Source of the DNA: Marinomonas shanghaiensis
GTDB taxonomy: Bacteria > Pseudomonadota > Gammaproteobacteria > Pseudomonadales > Marinomonadaceae
DNA: 64,000 nucleotides
Direction: 5' to 3'
NCBI RefSeq assembly: GCF_003259175.1
Contig: NZ_QGOK01000014.1
Coordinates: forward strand, 62,001-126,000
In this document: piece after piece, positions 1 to 9,186 of the stretch
Numbering within the stretch: the stretch's first letter is position 1
Layout: every line of letters begins with the position of its first letter
Made by a program: the position numbers and the translations under genes
The notes under the pieces: generated by a model
What the model was told of the DNA's origin: nothing
The model's input: only the letters and a program-made list of their open reading frames with translations
Databases searched by the model: none

Positions 1-969
1 GCCTTATTGGCCTCTCAAGATATTGATATTATTGTTAATTTGACCATCCCAGCAGCGCACTATGCTGTGAGTATGCAAGCATTAGAAGCAGGCAAACACG
101 TTTATTCAGAGAAGCCTTTGGTGTTAAGCCTTGAAGAAGGGCAAAAAATGAAAGCGCTTTCACTAAAAAAAGGACTCAAAGTGGGCAGTGCGCCCGATAC
201 CTTTATGGGTGGCTCTCATCAGTTTGCGCGACACTTGTTAGATAAGGGAGAGATTGGTGAAGTGTATTCTGGTACGTGTCATGTGATGAGCGCCGGAATG
301 GAAAGCTGGCACCCTAATCCAGACTTTTTCTTTAAAGCGGGTGGCGGCCCAATCCTCGATTTGGGGCCTTACTATATTGCGAACTTGATCCAGCTATTAG
401 GACCTGTAGAGTCCGTAATGGCCAAAACGGCGATTCCTCGTAAGCAGCGTAAGATCACCAGTCAGCCACGATCTGGCGAGCTGATAGAAGTAGAAACCCC
501 AACAACAATTCACGCTATTTTGACGTTCCAAAATGGCGCGGTTATTACCTTGGGAGCTAGCTGGGACGTGCAAGCCCATCAACATTCTCACATGGAGTTA
601 TATGGCAGCAAAGGGTCTATGTATTTGCCCGACCCTAACTTTTTTGGTGGCAAAGTGTCGCTGATTCAAGAGGGTCGTGAAACGCCATTGAAAGTGTGGA
701 ATCACCCATTTGGGGTAGCAAATCAAATTCATGGTGAATTCGCCAAGGCAAATTATCGCACCGCAGGTTTGGCGGAAATGGTAATGGCCATTCATATGGG
801 GCGAGATCATATGTGTTCCCTCGACAGAGCCTTACATGGAGTCGAAGTGATGACAGCGATTTTGGCATCAGGCGAAAGTGGGCAATCCATCAAGATGACG
901 ACCCACTGTGATCGCCCACGTGCGCTTGATCCTGAGGCGGCTAATGCCTTGCTTGCGGCGTGTTTTTAG
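1..969 (+). CDS. Gfo/Idh/MocA-family oxidoreductase, 5' end outside the window
   Basis: The reading frame is open from base 1, and 322 residues are visible. The family is about 350-390 aa, so roughly the first 50-60 residues (the start codon and the glycine-rich NAD(P)-binding loop) lie upstream. The visible part begins in the Rossmann fold and carries the family motif GKHVYSEKPL, whose EKP Lys is usually catalytic. It continues into the C-terminal alpha/beta domain with GGGPILDLGPYY. Family members oxidise or reduce sugars, inositols and their derivatives with NAD(P). Ten bases after the stop a TIM-barrel isomerase gene begins, and a second Gfo/Idh gene follows, so an operon for a sugar or polyol is likely. 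The substrate cannot be read from sequence. Confidence 0.9.
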   Translation, partial: ALLASQDIDIIVNLTIPAAHYAVSMQALEAGKHVYSEKPLVLSLEEGQKMKALSLKKGLKVGSAPDTFMGGSHQFARHLLDKGEIGEVYSGTCHVMSAGMESWHPNPDFFFKAGGGPILDLGPYYIANLIQLLGPVESVMAKTAIPRKQRKITSQPRSGELIEVETPTTIHAILTFQNGAVITLGASWDVQAHQHSHMELYGSKGSMYLPDPNFFGGKVSLIQEGRETPLKVWNHPFGVANQIHGEFAKANYRTAGLAEMVMAIHMGRDHMCSLDRALHGVEVMTAILASGESGQSIKMTTHCDRPRALDPEAANALLAACF

Positions 970-978
970 GAGGACATT

Positions 979-2034
979 ATGAAGACGATACAAGGACCAG
1001 CGATTTTTTTGGCGCAGTTTGTGGGGGAGGAAGCCCCTTTTAATAGCTTCGATGCGATTTGTGGTTGGGTGGCCTCTTTGGGGTATAAAGGCGTGCAAGT
1101 GCCTACTTGGGACAAACGTTTGATGGACCTAGAACGCGCTGCCAATAGCCAAGACTATTGTGACCAGTTGATCGCAACGGCCGCCAAACATGGTGTAGTG
1201 ATATCGGAATTGTCTACCCATTTACAGGGGCAGCTGGTGGCGGTTCATCCCGCCTATGATGCCGCCTTTGACGGCTTTGCCGATCCGAGTGTGCGGAGCA
1301 ATCCGGATGCGCGACAGGCTTGGGCAGTGGAACAACTCAAAATGGCTGCTAAAGCCTCCAAGCGTCTTGGATTGACGGCCCATGCCACTTTTTCTGGTGC
1401 CTTAGCATGGCCATATTTTTACCCTTGGCCGCAGCGCCCAGCGGGGCTAGTGGAAGAGGCGTTTGCAGAACTTGGCCGACGCTGGAAGCCCATTCTCGAT
1501 GCGTTTGACGAAGCGGGTGTGGATCTGTGTTATGAAATTCACCCTGGTGAAGACCTACACGACGGCGTGACTTTCGAGCGTTTCCTTGCGGAGGTAGATC
1601 ATCATCCACGGGCGAACATTCTTTATGATCCGAGCCACTTTGTGTTACAGCATTTGGACTATCTGGCCTTTATCGACCATTACCATGCACGTATCAAGAT
1701 GTTCCACGTCAAAGATGCAGAGCTGACGCTAAATGGCAAATGTGGCGTCTATGGCGGTTTTCAAAACTGGGTGGATCGCCCCGGCCGTTTTCGCTCCATT
1801 GGCGATGGTCAGGTGGATTTCAACGGTATTTTCTCCAAGCTTACCGCCTACGATTTTGCGGGTTGGGCGGTATTGGAATGGGAGTGTTGTTTAAAGCACC
1901 CTGAAGACGGTGCCCGTGAAGGTGCGCAACGTATCCAAGATTTTATTATCCGCGTGACGGACAAAGCCTTTGATGATTTTGCTGACAGTGGCGTGGATGC
2001 AAAAGCGAATCGACGCATGCTGGGATTGGAGTAA
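979..2034 (+). CDS. Sugar phosphate isomerase/epimerase (xylose isomerase-like TIM barrel)
   Basis: This 351-aa protein belongs to the AP endonuclease 2/xylose isomerase-like TIM-barrel superfamily. Metal-ligand motifs are visible in order: CYEIHPGED (Glu), NILYDPSHF (Asp and His), KMFHVKDAE (His) and VLEWEC (Glu). Members interconvert aldoses and ketoses, epimerise keto-sugars or dehydrate inosose. A strong AGGAGG lies 7 bases before the ATG. It sits between two Gfo/Idh/MocA dehydrogenases, a frequent arrangement in inositol and unusual-sugar catabolism where oxidation is followed by isomerisation. The exact reaction is unknown. Next gene starts 4 bases after the stop. Confidence 0.88.
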   Translation: MKTIQGPAIFLAQFVGEEAPFNSFDAICGWVASLGYKGVQVPTWDKRLMDLERAANSQDYCDQLIATAAKHGVVISELSTHLQGQLVAVHPAYDAAFDGFADPSVRSNPDARQAWAVEQLKMAAKASKRLGLTAHATFSGALAWPYFYPWPQRPAGLVEEAFAELGRRWKPILDAFDEAGVDLCYEIHPGEDLHDGVTFERFLAEVDHHPRANILYDPSHFVLQHLDYLAFIDHYHARIKMFHVKDAELTLNGKCGVYGGFQNWVDRPGRFRSIGDGQVDFNGIFSKLTAYDFAGWAVLEWECCLKHPEDGAREGAQRIQDFIIRVTDKAFDDFADSGVDAKANRRMLGLE

Positions 2035-2038
2035 TACA

Positions 2039-3178
2039 ATGACTGAAACAACAAAACGTCGACTACGTCTTGGCATGGTAGGTGGCGGTGAAGGCGCATT
2101 TATTGGCGAAGTGCATCGTTTTGCGGCCCGTCTAGATGATTGTTACGAACTGGTCGCGGGGGCGTTATCGAGTCAGCACGACAAAGCCGAACGGTCGGCC
2201 AAGGCACTTGGTATGGCGCGGTCCTACGTGGATTTTGAAGACATGGCGCGTCAGGAAAGTGAGCGTGAAGACGGCATTGACGTGGTGTCAATTGTGACGC
2301 CCAATCACCTGCATGCGCCGGTGGCGATGGCGTTTCTACAACGAGGCATTCACGTCATTTGCGATAAACCTCTCACAGCGACGCTTGCTGAGGCAAAAGC
2401 ATTGTCTCAAGTGGCAGAAGCAAGCCAAGCGCAGTTTTTATTAACCCATAATTATTCTGCTTATCCCATGGTGCGTGAAGCCCGGGCCATGGTCAAAGCC
2501 GGAAAACTTGGACGCATTCGTTCTATCCAAGTGGAATACGCACAAGATTGGCTAACCCATGCCTTAGAACAAACCGGCAATAAACAAGCCGTCTGGCGCT
2601 CGGACCCTGCTCAAGCTGGGCTGGCCGGTTGTGTGGGCGACATCGGCAGTCATGCGTATCAATTGGCGTGTTTTGTGGGCCATACACAGGCTAAAGAGGT
2701 CTTGGCGGATTTGTCCAGTTGGGGGGAAGAACGCCAGTTGGATGATGAAGCGAATATTCTGCTGCGCTTTGAGAACGGTGCAAAAGGGCACTTATGGGCC
2801 AGTCAAGTCGCACCCGGCAATGAGAATGCCTTGTCACTTAGAATATATGGCGATAAAGCCGGAATAGAATGGCATCAGGAATCGCCTAATGAACTGATTT
2901 ATTCTGTGTTAGGTGAAGCAAGCCAACGCCTTCGACGTGGCAATGGTTATTTAAGCGAAGCGGCAACATCGATTTCTCGTATTCCTTCGGGTCATCCAGA
3001 AGGCTATTTAGAAGCGTTCGCAAACTTATATCGTGAGTTTGCACAGCAGCTGCTGACAGCAACGCCTCATCCTGACTTGCCTACTATGGCAATGGGGTTA
3101 CATGGAATGCGTTTCATTACTGCCAGCGTGTATTCGAGTCAAAACAATGGTCTTTGGGTTCCATTAACAGAGTCATAA
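2039..3178 (+). CDS. Gfo/Idh/MocA-family oxidoreductase
   Basis: The 379-aa product has an N-terminal Rossmann domain (RLGMVGGGEGAFIG, residues about 11-24), the catalytic-loop motif ICDKPLTATL (DKP in place of the usual EKP) and the C-terminal GDIGSHAYQLACF segment with the conserved Asp and His. The frame is open upstream to 1970, but the ATG at 2039 fits the family N terminus and falls just after the isomerase stop. It is the last gene of the visible three-gene unit. It is not a close duplicate of the first oxidoreductase, so the two probably act on different intermediates. Confidence 0.9.
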   Translation: MTETTKRRLRLGMVGGGEGAFIGEVHRFAARLDDCYELVAGALSSQHDKAERSAKALGMARSYVDFEDMARQESEREDGIDVVSIVTPNHLHAPVAMAFLQRGIHVICDKPLTATLAEAKALSQVAEASQAQFLLTHNYSAYPMVREARAMVKAGKLGRIRSIQVEYAQDWLTHALEQTGNKQAVWRSDPAQAGLAGCVGDIGSHAYQLACFVGHTQAKEVLADLSSWGEERQLDDEANILLRFENGAKGHLWASQVAPGNENALSLRIYGDKAGIEWHQESPNELIYSVLGEASQRLRRGNGYLSEAATSISRIPSGHPEGYLEAFANLYREFAQQLLTATPHPDLPTMAMGLHGMRFITASVYSSQNNGLWVPLTES

Positions 3179-3293
3179 TGAGAGGCAAAACCTGCAGGCA
3201 AGCGGAATGAGCGGCAATATCTGTAAGCGGCTTTTTTCGGCTTGCTGTATACTCTCGGATAAATGGTTAATTGAGTCATAGGAATAAACAGAT

Positions 3294-3512
3294 ATGGTCG
3301 GCACACAAGTGAATAACCCTCTACATGGCGTGAAACTGGAAAAAATTGTCTCGGATTTAGTAGCGCATTATGGCTGGGAAGCGTTAGCGATGCGCATCAA
3401 CATAAACTGTTTTAAAAGTGATCCATCGGTGAAGTCGAGCTTGAAATTTTTGCGTAAAACACCTTGGGCTAGGGAAAAAGTAGAAGCGCTTTTTCTAGAG
3501 ACCTTTCATTAA
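3294..3512 (+). CDS. VF530 family small DNA-binding-like protein (DUF2132)
   Basis: This 72-aa protein matches the VF530/DUF2132 family throughout: [30 protein letters not shown] and [17 protein letters not shown]. The family is small, helical and widespread in marine gammaproteobacteria. A Vibrio member has a solved structure suggesting DNA binding, but no cellular role is established. A short GGA-type ribosome site precedes the ATG. Its last four bases overlap the end of the convergent diguanylate cyclase gene. Confidence 0.88.
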   Translation: MVGTQVNNPLHGVKLEKIVSDLVAHYGWEALAMRININCFKSDPSVKSSLKFLRKTPWAREKVEALFLETFH

Positions 3513-4507
3513 AAACAGACTCTGTTTCGACCTTCGCGCTTGGCTTGATAAAGTTTTTCGTCGGCAGCGCGAAGAACGTCAGTCAAGGCTTGTTCGGGCT
3601 GTAGCGAACTGATGCCAATACTCACCGTGAGTTTGATGTCTTCTTGATGACTATGGAAGATTGCTTCTTCGATCGCTTGTCGTATTTTCTCTGCCTCTTC
3701 TTTTGCTTTTTGGTGATCAAGGTCCTTTAGTAAAACAACAAACTCTTCGCCGCCAAGGCGGTAGACTTCTTTGACTTGAATGGATTGGCTAAGCAGGTTG
3801 GCAACCCTGATGAGCACGGTGTCACCAATATCATGGCCAAATTTGTCATTGATGTTTTTGAAGCGATCAATATCGATCAGCAGCGCATGTATCTTGCTAA
3901 ATTGCTCTTGAATGAGAGCAAAATCGGTTTTTAGTGCGTGACGATTACACACACCCGTTAAAGCATCTTGCAAGGCCAAAGAGTGTAAAAAAGAGCTGAC
4001 TTTTTGACGTTGTACTTCGTAGAGATGGCACACCAACCAGATGGCAATGTAGACCAAGCTAAAGTTAAACAGCGTTCGATAGGGCATGTAGAGGTTGGTG
4101 TCTGCACGTGTAAACAATATTGCTGCCGACAGCGTCATCACAAACGCGCTGAAGTAAAATCCTTTTTTTAAACCAAATAAACTGTAATACCAGATAGGCA
4201 GTGCCAGACACCAAAAAATGGAGCCAGCGATCAGGTCCATAATGGACGCTGAGAGTAAAATATTAACGGTTAATATCACCATTAAGGCATATCGATGCCA
4301 AGATCGGTATTGCTGTTTCAACGATGCGTGAAAACAATAACCACCAAATAGCGCAGCAAAAAGCTGAATAACCCCAAGGTCTAGCTTTTGCATTAACAGC
4401 ATATTGAGCAAAAAATAAACACTGTGCAGTGCGCAGAGAAGGGCACTGAGCCATTTATGTAATACCTCTGGAGGGACAGAGGTGTGTGGGTACTGCCTAG
4501 CACTCAT
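3509..4507 (-). CDS. Membrane diguanylate cyclase (GGDEF), paralogue 1
   Basis: The 332-aa protein has an N-terminal half of about six hydrophobic segments (residues about 18-160) followed by a GGDEF domain. The domain shows [12 protein letters not shown], the metal site [13 protein letters not shown] and the active-site motif RLGGEEF near residue 250, so it should make cyclic di-GMP from two GTP. No RxxD inhibitory site precedes GGEEF. The next gene upstream on the same strand is a paralogue with the same membrane domain, and both share HKWLS, WHR(Y/F)AL, AGSI(F/Y)W and YxPYR motifs. The start ATG at 4507 has no obvious ribosome site. Confidence 0.92.
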   Translation of the reverse strand: MSARQYPHTSVPPEVLHKWLSALLCALHSVYFLLNMLLMQKLDLGVIQLFAALFGGYCFHASLKQQYRSWHRYALMVILTVNILLSASIMDLIAGSIFWCLALPIWYYSLFGLKKGFYFSAFVMTLSAAILFTRADTNLYMPYRTLFNFSLVYIAIWLVCHLYEVQRQKVSSFLHSLALQDALTGVCNRHALKTDFALIQEQFSKIHALLIDIDRFKNINDKFGHDIGDTVLIRVANLLSQSIQVKEVYRLGGEEFVVLLKDLDHQKAKEEAEKIRQAIEEAIFHSHQEDIKLTVSIGISSLQPEQALTDVLRAADEKLYQAKREGRNRVCF

Positions 4508-4544
4508 GGATAGACTCGTTCAAAAAAATAGAATAGATAAAGCA

Positions 4545-5594
4545 CTAAACGGCTTCAGTAATACTCATCGATCCATAATGAACTAAATTACGCCCTTTAT
4601 TTTTGGCAGAGTAAAGGTTTTTATCGGCGGCACGTAAAAATTCTCGGAATGTTTGTCCCTTTTTAAGCTGAGCGATACCAATACTCACCGTAATTTTGAT
4701 ATTTTGTTGGTGCGTTCTAAAGACGGTATTTTCCACACTTTTACGGATGGACTCGGCAAAGTCGAACGCCTGTGTGGCGGAATGATCGTTAAGCACAATA
4801 AGAAACTCTTCCCCTCCAATACGATAAACATTGTGGCTTGGAATGCAATATTGCAGTAACTCGGCAATTTCAACCAATACTTGGTCGCCAACATCATGCC
4901 CAAATTCATCGTTTACGCTTTTAAAATGATCGATATCAAGGATTAATAAGCGTGTTTCTTCTGGTGCGGTTTGAAACGAGTTGTCTGATTGCTTGTTGAA
5001 CCCGTCAAAAAAAACCTTTAATGCATGACGATTTTGCGCCCCCGTTAGAGGGTCTTGGAAGGCCATTTTGTAGAGCAATAGGCTACTTTTTGCGTATTGA
5101 GTTTCATACAAATAGCAAATGGCATAAGAGAAAAAATAGGCGAGTACGAAATTAAGAACCGATCGGTATGGAAGATAGTTTTCGGTTGCAGATTTCAGAA
5201 ACAGCATCGTCAGTACGGGAAACGACAAGACTATGGTGAAGACTAATCCCTGTTTGGCTCCAGCCAACAAGCAGTACAAGGGCGGTAAGAGTAGCAGCCA
5301 ATAGATGGAGCCGGCTCTTAAATCCGCTAAGTAAAAGGCGGAGAATGTGGTCACGGTCAGGGAAAAGATCAGAGCAAAGCGGTGCCATTTTTCGATCTTT
5401 TTTTGCTGGGCAGCGGCAAAAAAATAAAGACCCAAGGCTCCGAACATACCGTCCACCATACCGATAGTGATTTGGTCTAACAGGGCAATGTTCAGAAAAC
5501 AAAAGAAAAACATGAGCCCGCTACTGGTTAGACTTAACCATTTATGCAGAGTGTCTCTGGTTTCCAACAGTAAAAAGTTTGTTTGAGTCGTCAT
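4545..5594 (-). CDS. Membrane diguanylate cyclase (GGDEF), paralogue 2
   Basis: The 349-aa protein has the same architecture as its downstream neighbour: about six membrane segments and then GGDEF. Visible motifs are DPLTGAQNRHAL, LLILDIDHFKSVNDEFGHDVGD and RIGGEEF near residue 261. The key catalytic residues are intact and no RxxD inhibitory site is present. The two genes lie 37 bases apart on one strand, consistent with tandem duplication followed by divergence. The conserved membrane domain presumably senses a signal that sets cyclic di-GMP output, but the ligand is unknown. Confidence 0.92.
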   Translation of the reverse strand: MTTQTNFLLLETRDTLHKWLSLTSSGLMFFFCFLNIALLDQITIGMVDGMFGALGLYFFAAAQQKKIEKWHRFALIFSLTVTTFSAFYLADLRAGSIYWLLLLPPLYCLLAGAKQGLVFTIVLSFPVLTMLFLKSATENYLPYRSVLNFVLAYFFSYAICYLYETQYAKSSLLLYKMAFQDPLTGAQNRHALKVFFDGFNKQSDNSFQTAPEETRLLILDIDHFKSVNDEFGHDVGDQVLVEIAELLQYCIPSHNVYRIGGEEFLIVLNDHSATQAFDFAESIRKSVENTVFRTHQQNIKITVSIGIAQLKKGQTFREFLRAADKNLYSAKNKGRNLVHYGSMSITEAV

Positions 5595-5675
5595 ATTGCC
5601 ATTTTCTGCATATAAAATAATCAGTAAAGGATTTTGAGCGACATATTCTCTCTCAAAAATATAGACGAGTTAGAT

Positions 5676-6152
5676 TTATTTTAGTAACAATTTGTTATCA
5701 ATCGCAGTGAAGTCATCGGCTGCATGAATCAAAGATTGCGCTGTTAACGATTCCACACCGTACACCTCAACTTTGGTATGATATTTTTCCCTGAGAGTGG
5801 ACGCAAGAATGTCAAAATCGCCATCGCCCGACAACAGCACCAAGACATCGCTATCTTTACCGTGTTCTATGCCATCGATGGCGATACCCACATCCCAATC
5901 ACCTTTGGCAGAGCCATCAGAGCGTTGAATAAAGGGCTTTAGCTTTACTTCGAAACCGATGGCTCTGAGAATGTTTTGAAACTGACGTTGTTTTTCATCG
6001 CCTCTGTCTATGGCGTAGGCAATGGCTTTGACCACATGGCGACCTTCGGTGGCTTGTTGCCAAAAGCGGTTGTAGTCGAAAGAGCGCCCAAAGGCTTGTT
6101 TCGTGGTGTAATAGACATTTTGCACATCGACTAAAATGGTCACATTGGTCAT
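5676..6152 (-). CDS. NYN domain protein (PIN-like nuclease fold, LabA/DUF88 type)
   Basis: The 158-aa protein is a single NYN domain. It begins with ILVDVQNVYYTTKQ (first conserved Asp/Asn), has GDWDVGIAIDG in the middle and LLSGDGDFDILASTLREKY, which carries the acidic cluster of PIN-like nucleases. Families of this type are presumed RNases, but few have a known target. AGGAA is placed well before the ATG. It is transcribed toward the two GGDEF genes, with an 81-base gap. No partner is obvious. Confidence 0.88.
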   Translation of the reverse strand: MTNVTILVDVQNVYYTTKQAFGRSFDYNRFWQQATEGRHVVKAIAYAIDRGDEKQRQFQNILRAIGFEVKLKPFIQRSDGSAKGDWDVGIAIDGIEHGKDSDVLVLLSGDGDFDILASTLREKYHTKVEVYGVESLTAQSLIHAADDFTAIDNKLLLK

Positions 6153-6316
6153 GGTATTCCTAGGTTGTATGAGTGAAAAAGAGAAGAAAATAACACGTTA
6201 CAAGTATTTGTATTGAAAAGAAATCATAAAACTAGACAGGACAAGGGCGATAAATTTTAAAATATCCCCATTATGCTCATCAGACACATTTTTATTGAAT
6301 AACGGAGTGACTCATT

Positions 6317-6694
6317 ATGTCAGGATTCGAACCCGATCATCAGTTTAGGTCTCTTACACCGAGGGAAGAGAATGCCAAAAGCAATGTTGTGATCGCGTAT
6401 ATTTTTATGCTGTTAGGTATCTTTACAGGAGTGTTTTGGCTGATTGGCGCGATCTGGGCCATGGTAAAAATAAGCGACGCTCGCAGCACAAAGTTTGAAG
6501 ACCATTACGCCAATATTATCAGTACTTTTTGGTGGGGGATTTTCTGGGGGATCATTGGGGTAGTACTCGCCTTATTTTTTATTGGCTACTTCATCTTGTT
6601 CGCTGTCTGGGTATGGTCGATTTTTAGAATGGTAAAAGGGATTGCCAGAGCCACGTCGAATCAGTCGTACCGTGACATGTTCAACCCCTTTTAG
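6317..6694 (+). CDS. Small membrane protein, DUF4870-like
   Basis: This 125-aa protein has three or four hydrophobic segments (about residues 24-48, 70-90 and 92-112) and short polar ends. The pattern resembles DUF4870-type membrane proteins of marine gammaproteobacteria (AYIFMLLGIFTGVFWLIG, then DHYANIISTFWWG). No enzymatic motif is visible and the function is unknown. GGAG lies 9 bases before the ATG. Confidence 0.75.
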   Translation: MSGFEPDHQFRSLTPREENAKSNVVIAYIFMLLGIFTGVFWLIGAIWAMVKISDARSTKFEDHYANIISTFWWGIFWGIIGVVLALFFIGYFILFAVWVWSIFRMVKGIARATSNQSYRDMFNPF

Positions 6695-6724
6695 GCGAAG
6701 TGAATCATCAATGGCTCTGTCTGA

Positions 6725-7660
6725 TTAACGACTTTGTATCGTGATTCGGTTGTTTTTATAGAGCGAGCCTTCGCTTGCCAACAACGTCAGCTCTTTGACA
6801 CTAATGGGTGAGGAAGGCAACAAAGACAAAGTCAGCTGCTTAGGGGTCTCTAAAAAAGTTTGTACCGACGTTGCAATCTGCTTGGCTTCTGGTGAGTTAG
6901 CGGGCGCTAATCCCAATGCTTGACTGGCGAACATCAAGGCACCCTCTAATTCTACCGGATTGCTTTGGTAAGAACCTGAGGGCGGAAACAAGCGATGGAT
7001 TAAACCGGACTCTTCGTATTGTATCTCTAAAGATCGCAATTCAATGGCGTCACCATAAATAATCGGTAGCGCTTCTGGTTGACCTAGCGCGAAGGACGCG
7101 AGTATGTCAGAACGAAGGTCTGATGGTGTAAATTCATGATCTAACAGACGAATGTTAGACATTAGTGTCAGCTTACCGGCATCTTTTATGTCTAGTTTGA
7201 GCTCAGAAACGATGCCTTCATCTTGAATGGTGGAAGAAAAAGAGCCTTTACCCAATAGTGTGTCCATCCCTGCTGAACGCATTAATGCTCTCGTTTCCCT
7301 TGATAAGCTATCAATGGGGCTTTCCTGTATCCAGAAATCAATGTCTAGATTGGGGTGTTTAATAAGATAGCTATTGAAGGAAATGCGCGCGAATATGAGT
7401 ATTGGCGAGTTCTCATCGCCAATTTTTACCCCTTCAAGTGACGGTGTCAGAGTAAAAGGATTAAAATAGACTTGCTGATAATGCACAAATTGGCTCAGCC
7501 CCGTGCGCTCTAACTGTTCTTGGATTTTTTGTTCGGCGTATTGTGCACCGTAGCGTTGAACCGCATACAGTCCTAGTATGGCGAAACAAGACAGTAAGAT
7601 AAAATACGTTAGGACCTTGCCTAAAAGAGTTTGAAACTTTGAAGTTGTGTTCAATGTCAT
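6725..7660 (-). CDS. Hypothetical membrane-anchored protein
   Basis: The 311-aa protein has one N-terminal membrane segment (about residues 13-33), then a soluble region with many short amphipathic beta strands such as VYFNPFTLTPSLEGVKIGD. This suggests a single-span inner-membrane protein facing the periplasm. The beta-rich part recalls AsmA- or DUF748-like envelope proteins, but no diagnostic motif was found and that link is tentative. It stands alone, convergent with the small membrane protein upstream in coordinates. Confidence 0.7.
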   Translation of the reverse strand: MTLNTTSKFQTLLGKVLTYFILLSCFAILGLYAVQRYGAQYAEQKIQEQLERTGLSQFVHYQQVYFNPFTLTPSLEGVKIGDENSPILIFARISFNSYLIKHPNLDIDFWIQESPIDSLSRETRALMRSAGMDTLLGKGSFSSTIQDEGIVSELKLDIKDAGKLTLMSNIRLLDHEFTPSDLRSDILASFALGQPEALPIIYGDAIELRSLEIQYEESGLIHRLFPPSGSYQSNPVELEGALMFASQALGLAPANSPEAKQIATSVQTFLETPKQLTLSLLPSSPISVKELTLLASEGSLYKNNRITIQSR

Positions 7661-7803
7661 AGTCCAGTCTGAAAATTAACGGGCGAAACGAGTCAACCAA
7701 TGCATGATGGTCATTCTGTCGTTAGGCGAGATTCTATCGGAAAATGCGTATCATGGACAAAATTTAGCTTTTATTTATTCACAAGGAGTGCGTTATTTCA
7801 TCT

Positions 7804-9147
7804 TTGATTCCCTCACAAGAGGATTTATGGTTTCTGCCATTAGGTGGCACGGGCGAGATCGGCATGAACATGAACCTTTATGGCCACGATGGTCAATGGC
7901 TAATGGTTGATTGCGGTGTGTCCTTTAACGAGCCGCTCACGCCGGATGATCTGCGCACTGCCGAAATTGTTTGCGCTGATCCGCGTTTCATCACCGAACA
8001 AAAAGAACGTTTGGCTGGCATTGTTATTACCCACGCCCATGAAGATCATGTGGGTGCTTTGCCTTTTTTGTGGCGACGTTTTAAATGCCCTGTTTACACG
8101 ACCGCCTTCACAGCAGAAGTGTTGCGTCGAAAGTTGGTTCAAGTCGGCTTAACCGACCAAGTGCCGATTATTGAAGTGAAAGCAAACGAAACCAAAAAAA
8201 TTGGCGTCTTCAATGTCAAATGGTTGGAATTAACCCATTCCGTACCAGAGCCCTATGCGATGACGATCGACACGCCTGTCGGTAAGATTTTTCATACGGG
8301 GGATTGGAAAATCGACAAAAAACCGATTTTAGGCGAGGCTTTTTCTCCAGCCGCGTTTAAAGCCTTGGCCAAAGAAAACATTCTTGCCATGGTGTGTGAC
8401 TCCACCAATGCACTCAAAGACGGTTTTTCACCCTCCGAAACCGACTGCTATCAGGGGTTATTAGCTACCATAGCGGCAGAAAAAAACCGCGTTGTGGTGG
8501 GATGTTTCAGCAGCAATGTTGCGCGTTTAGTGGCATTAGGACAAATCGCCAAAGAGACGGGTCGATATCTTGCTTTGATTGGACGATCGCTTACCAACAT
8601 GGTCAGTGCGGCACGGGTGACGGGACATTGGCCGGAGGATGTGCCGATTATCGACGCGGCGCACCTAGGGTATTTACCAAGGGAAGAAGTGTTGGCCGTG
8701 GCAACTGGAAGCCAAGGCGAACCAAGAGCAACCCTCAATCGACTGGCGGCGGATAATTGTTTTGATTTGAGTCTTGAAGCCGATGATTTGGTGATTTTCA
8801 GTGCCATGCGTATTCCGGGCAACGAGCAAGCGATTGATCGACTGGCCGAGCAATTTAAAGGTCGGAAAATCCGCACCTTGCAAGCCCATGAAACCGACTT
8901 AACTATTCATGTGAGCGGACATCCTTGTCGCGAAGAGCTCAAACAGCTTTATACCTGGGTGCAACCACAATTGGCCATTCCCGTTCATGGCGAGCCAAAA
9001 CATCTGGATGCCAACGCTGACGTCGCCAAACTCAGTCATGTGCCCAATCAACTGGTTGGCCGAAATGGCGACTTATACCAGCTTGCGCCAAACATGAGTA
9101 TTCGACGCCAACAGGTAAAAGTCGGCCGGATTGCATTGCTTAGATAG
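7804..9147 (+). CDS. RNase J-like metallo-beta-lactamase/beta-CASP ribonuclease
   Basis: The product, about 447 aa, contains the zinc-binding motif THAHEDHVGALPF (HxHxDH), TGDWKID, PLGGTGEIGMNMN at the N terminus, and the beta-CASP segments CFSSNVARL and GSQGEPRATL, ending with VHGEPKHL. This is the RNase J catalytic core. It is shorter than the roughly 550-aa Firmicute enzymes and appears to lack their C-terminal domain. The start is uncertain: a TTG at 7804 is the first usual start codon, but the AAGGAG at 7783-7788 is 15 bases away from it and only 6 bases from an in-frame ATT at 7795. Its role is probably RNA processing or decay. Confidence 0.88.
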   Translation: MIPSQEDLWFLPLGGTGEIGMNMNLYGHDGQWLMVDCGVSFNEPLTPDDLRTAEIVCADPRFITEQKERLAGIVITHAHEDHVGALPFLWRRFKCPVYTTAFTAEVLRRKLVQVGLTDQVPIIEVKANETKKIGVFNVKWLELTHSVPEPYAMTIDTPVGKIFHTGDWKIDKKPILGEAFSPAAFKALAKENILAMVCDSTNALKDGFSPSETDCYQGLLATIAAEKNRVVVGCFSSNVARLVALGQIAKETGRYLALIGRSLTNMVSAARVTGHWPEDVPIIDAAHLGYLPREEVLAVATGSQGEPRATLNRLAADNCFDLSLEADDLVIFSAMRIPGNEQAIDRLAEQFKGRKIRTLQAHETDLTIHVSGHPCREELKQLYTWVQPQLAIPVHGEPKHLDANADVAKLSHVPNQLVGRNGDLYQLAPNMSIRRQQVKVGRIALLR

Positions 9148-9186
9148 TAAAAGTCCGATTAAGGTTTGGTGCTGATATCATGGCAA

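Noticed and set aside
5152-5502. 116-aa minus-strand frame inside the second GGDEF gene
   Set aside because: Same strand as the gene but a different frame, with no conserved segment. The GGDEF membrane segments explain the region.
8451-8876. 141-aa open frame on the minus strand inside the RNase J-like gene
   Set aside because: Antisense to a conserved catalytic core, no motif and no ribosome site seen.
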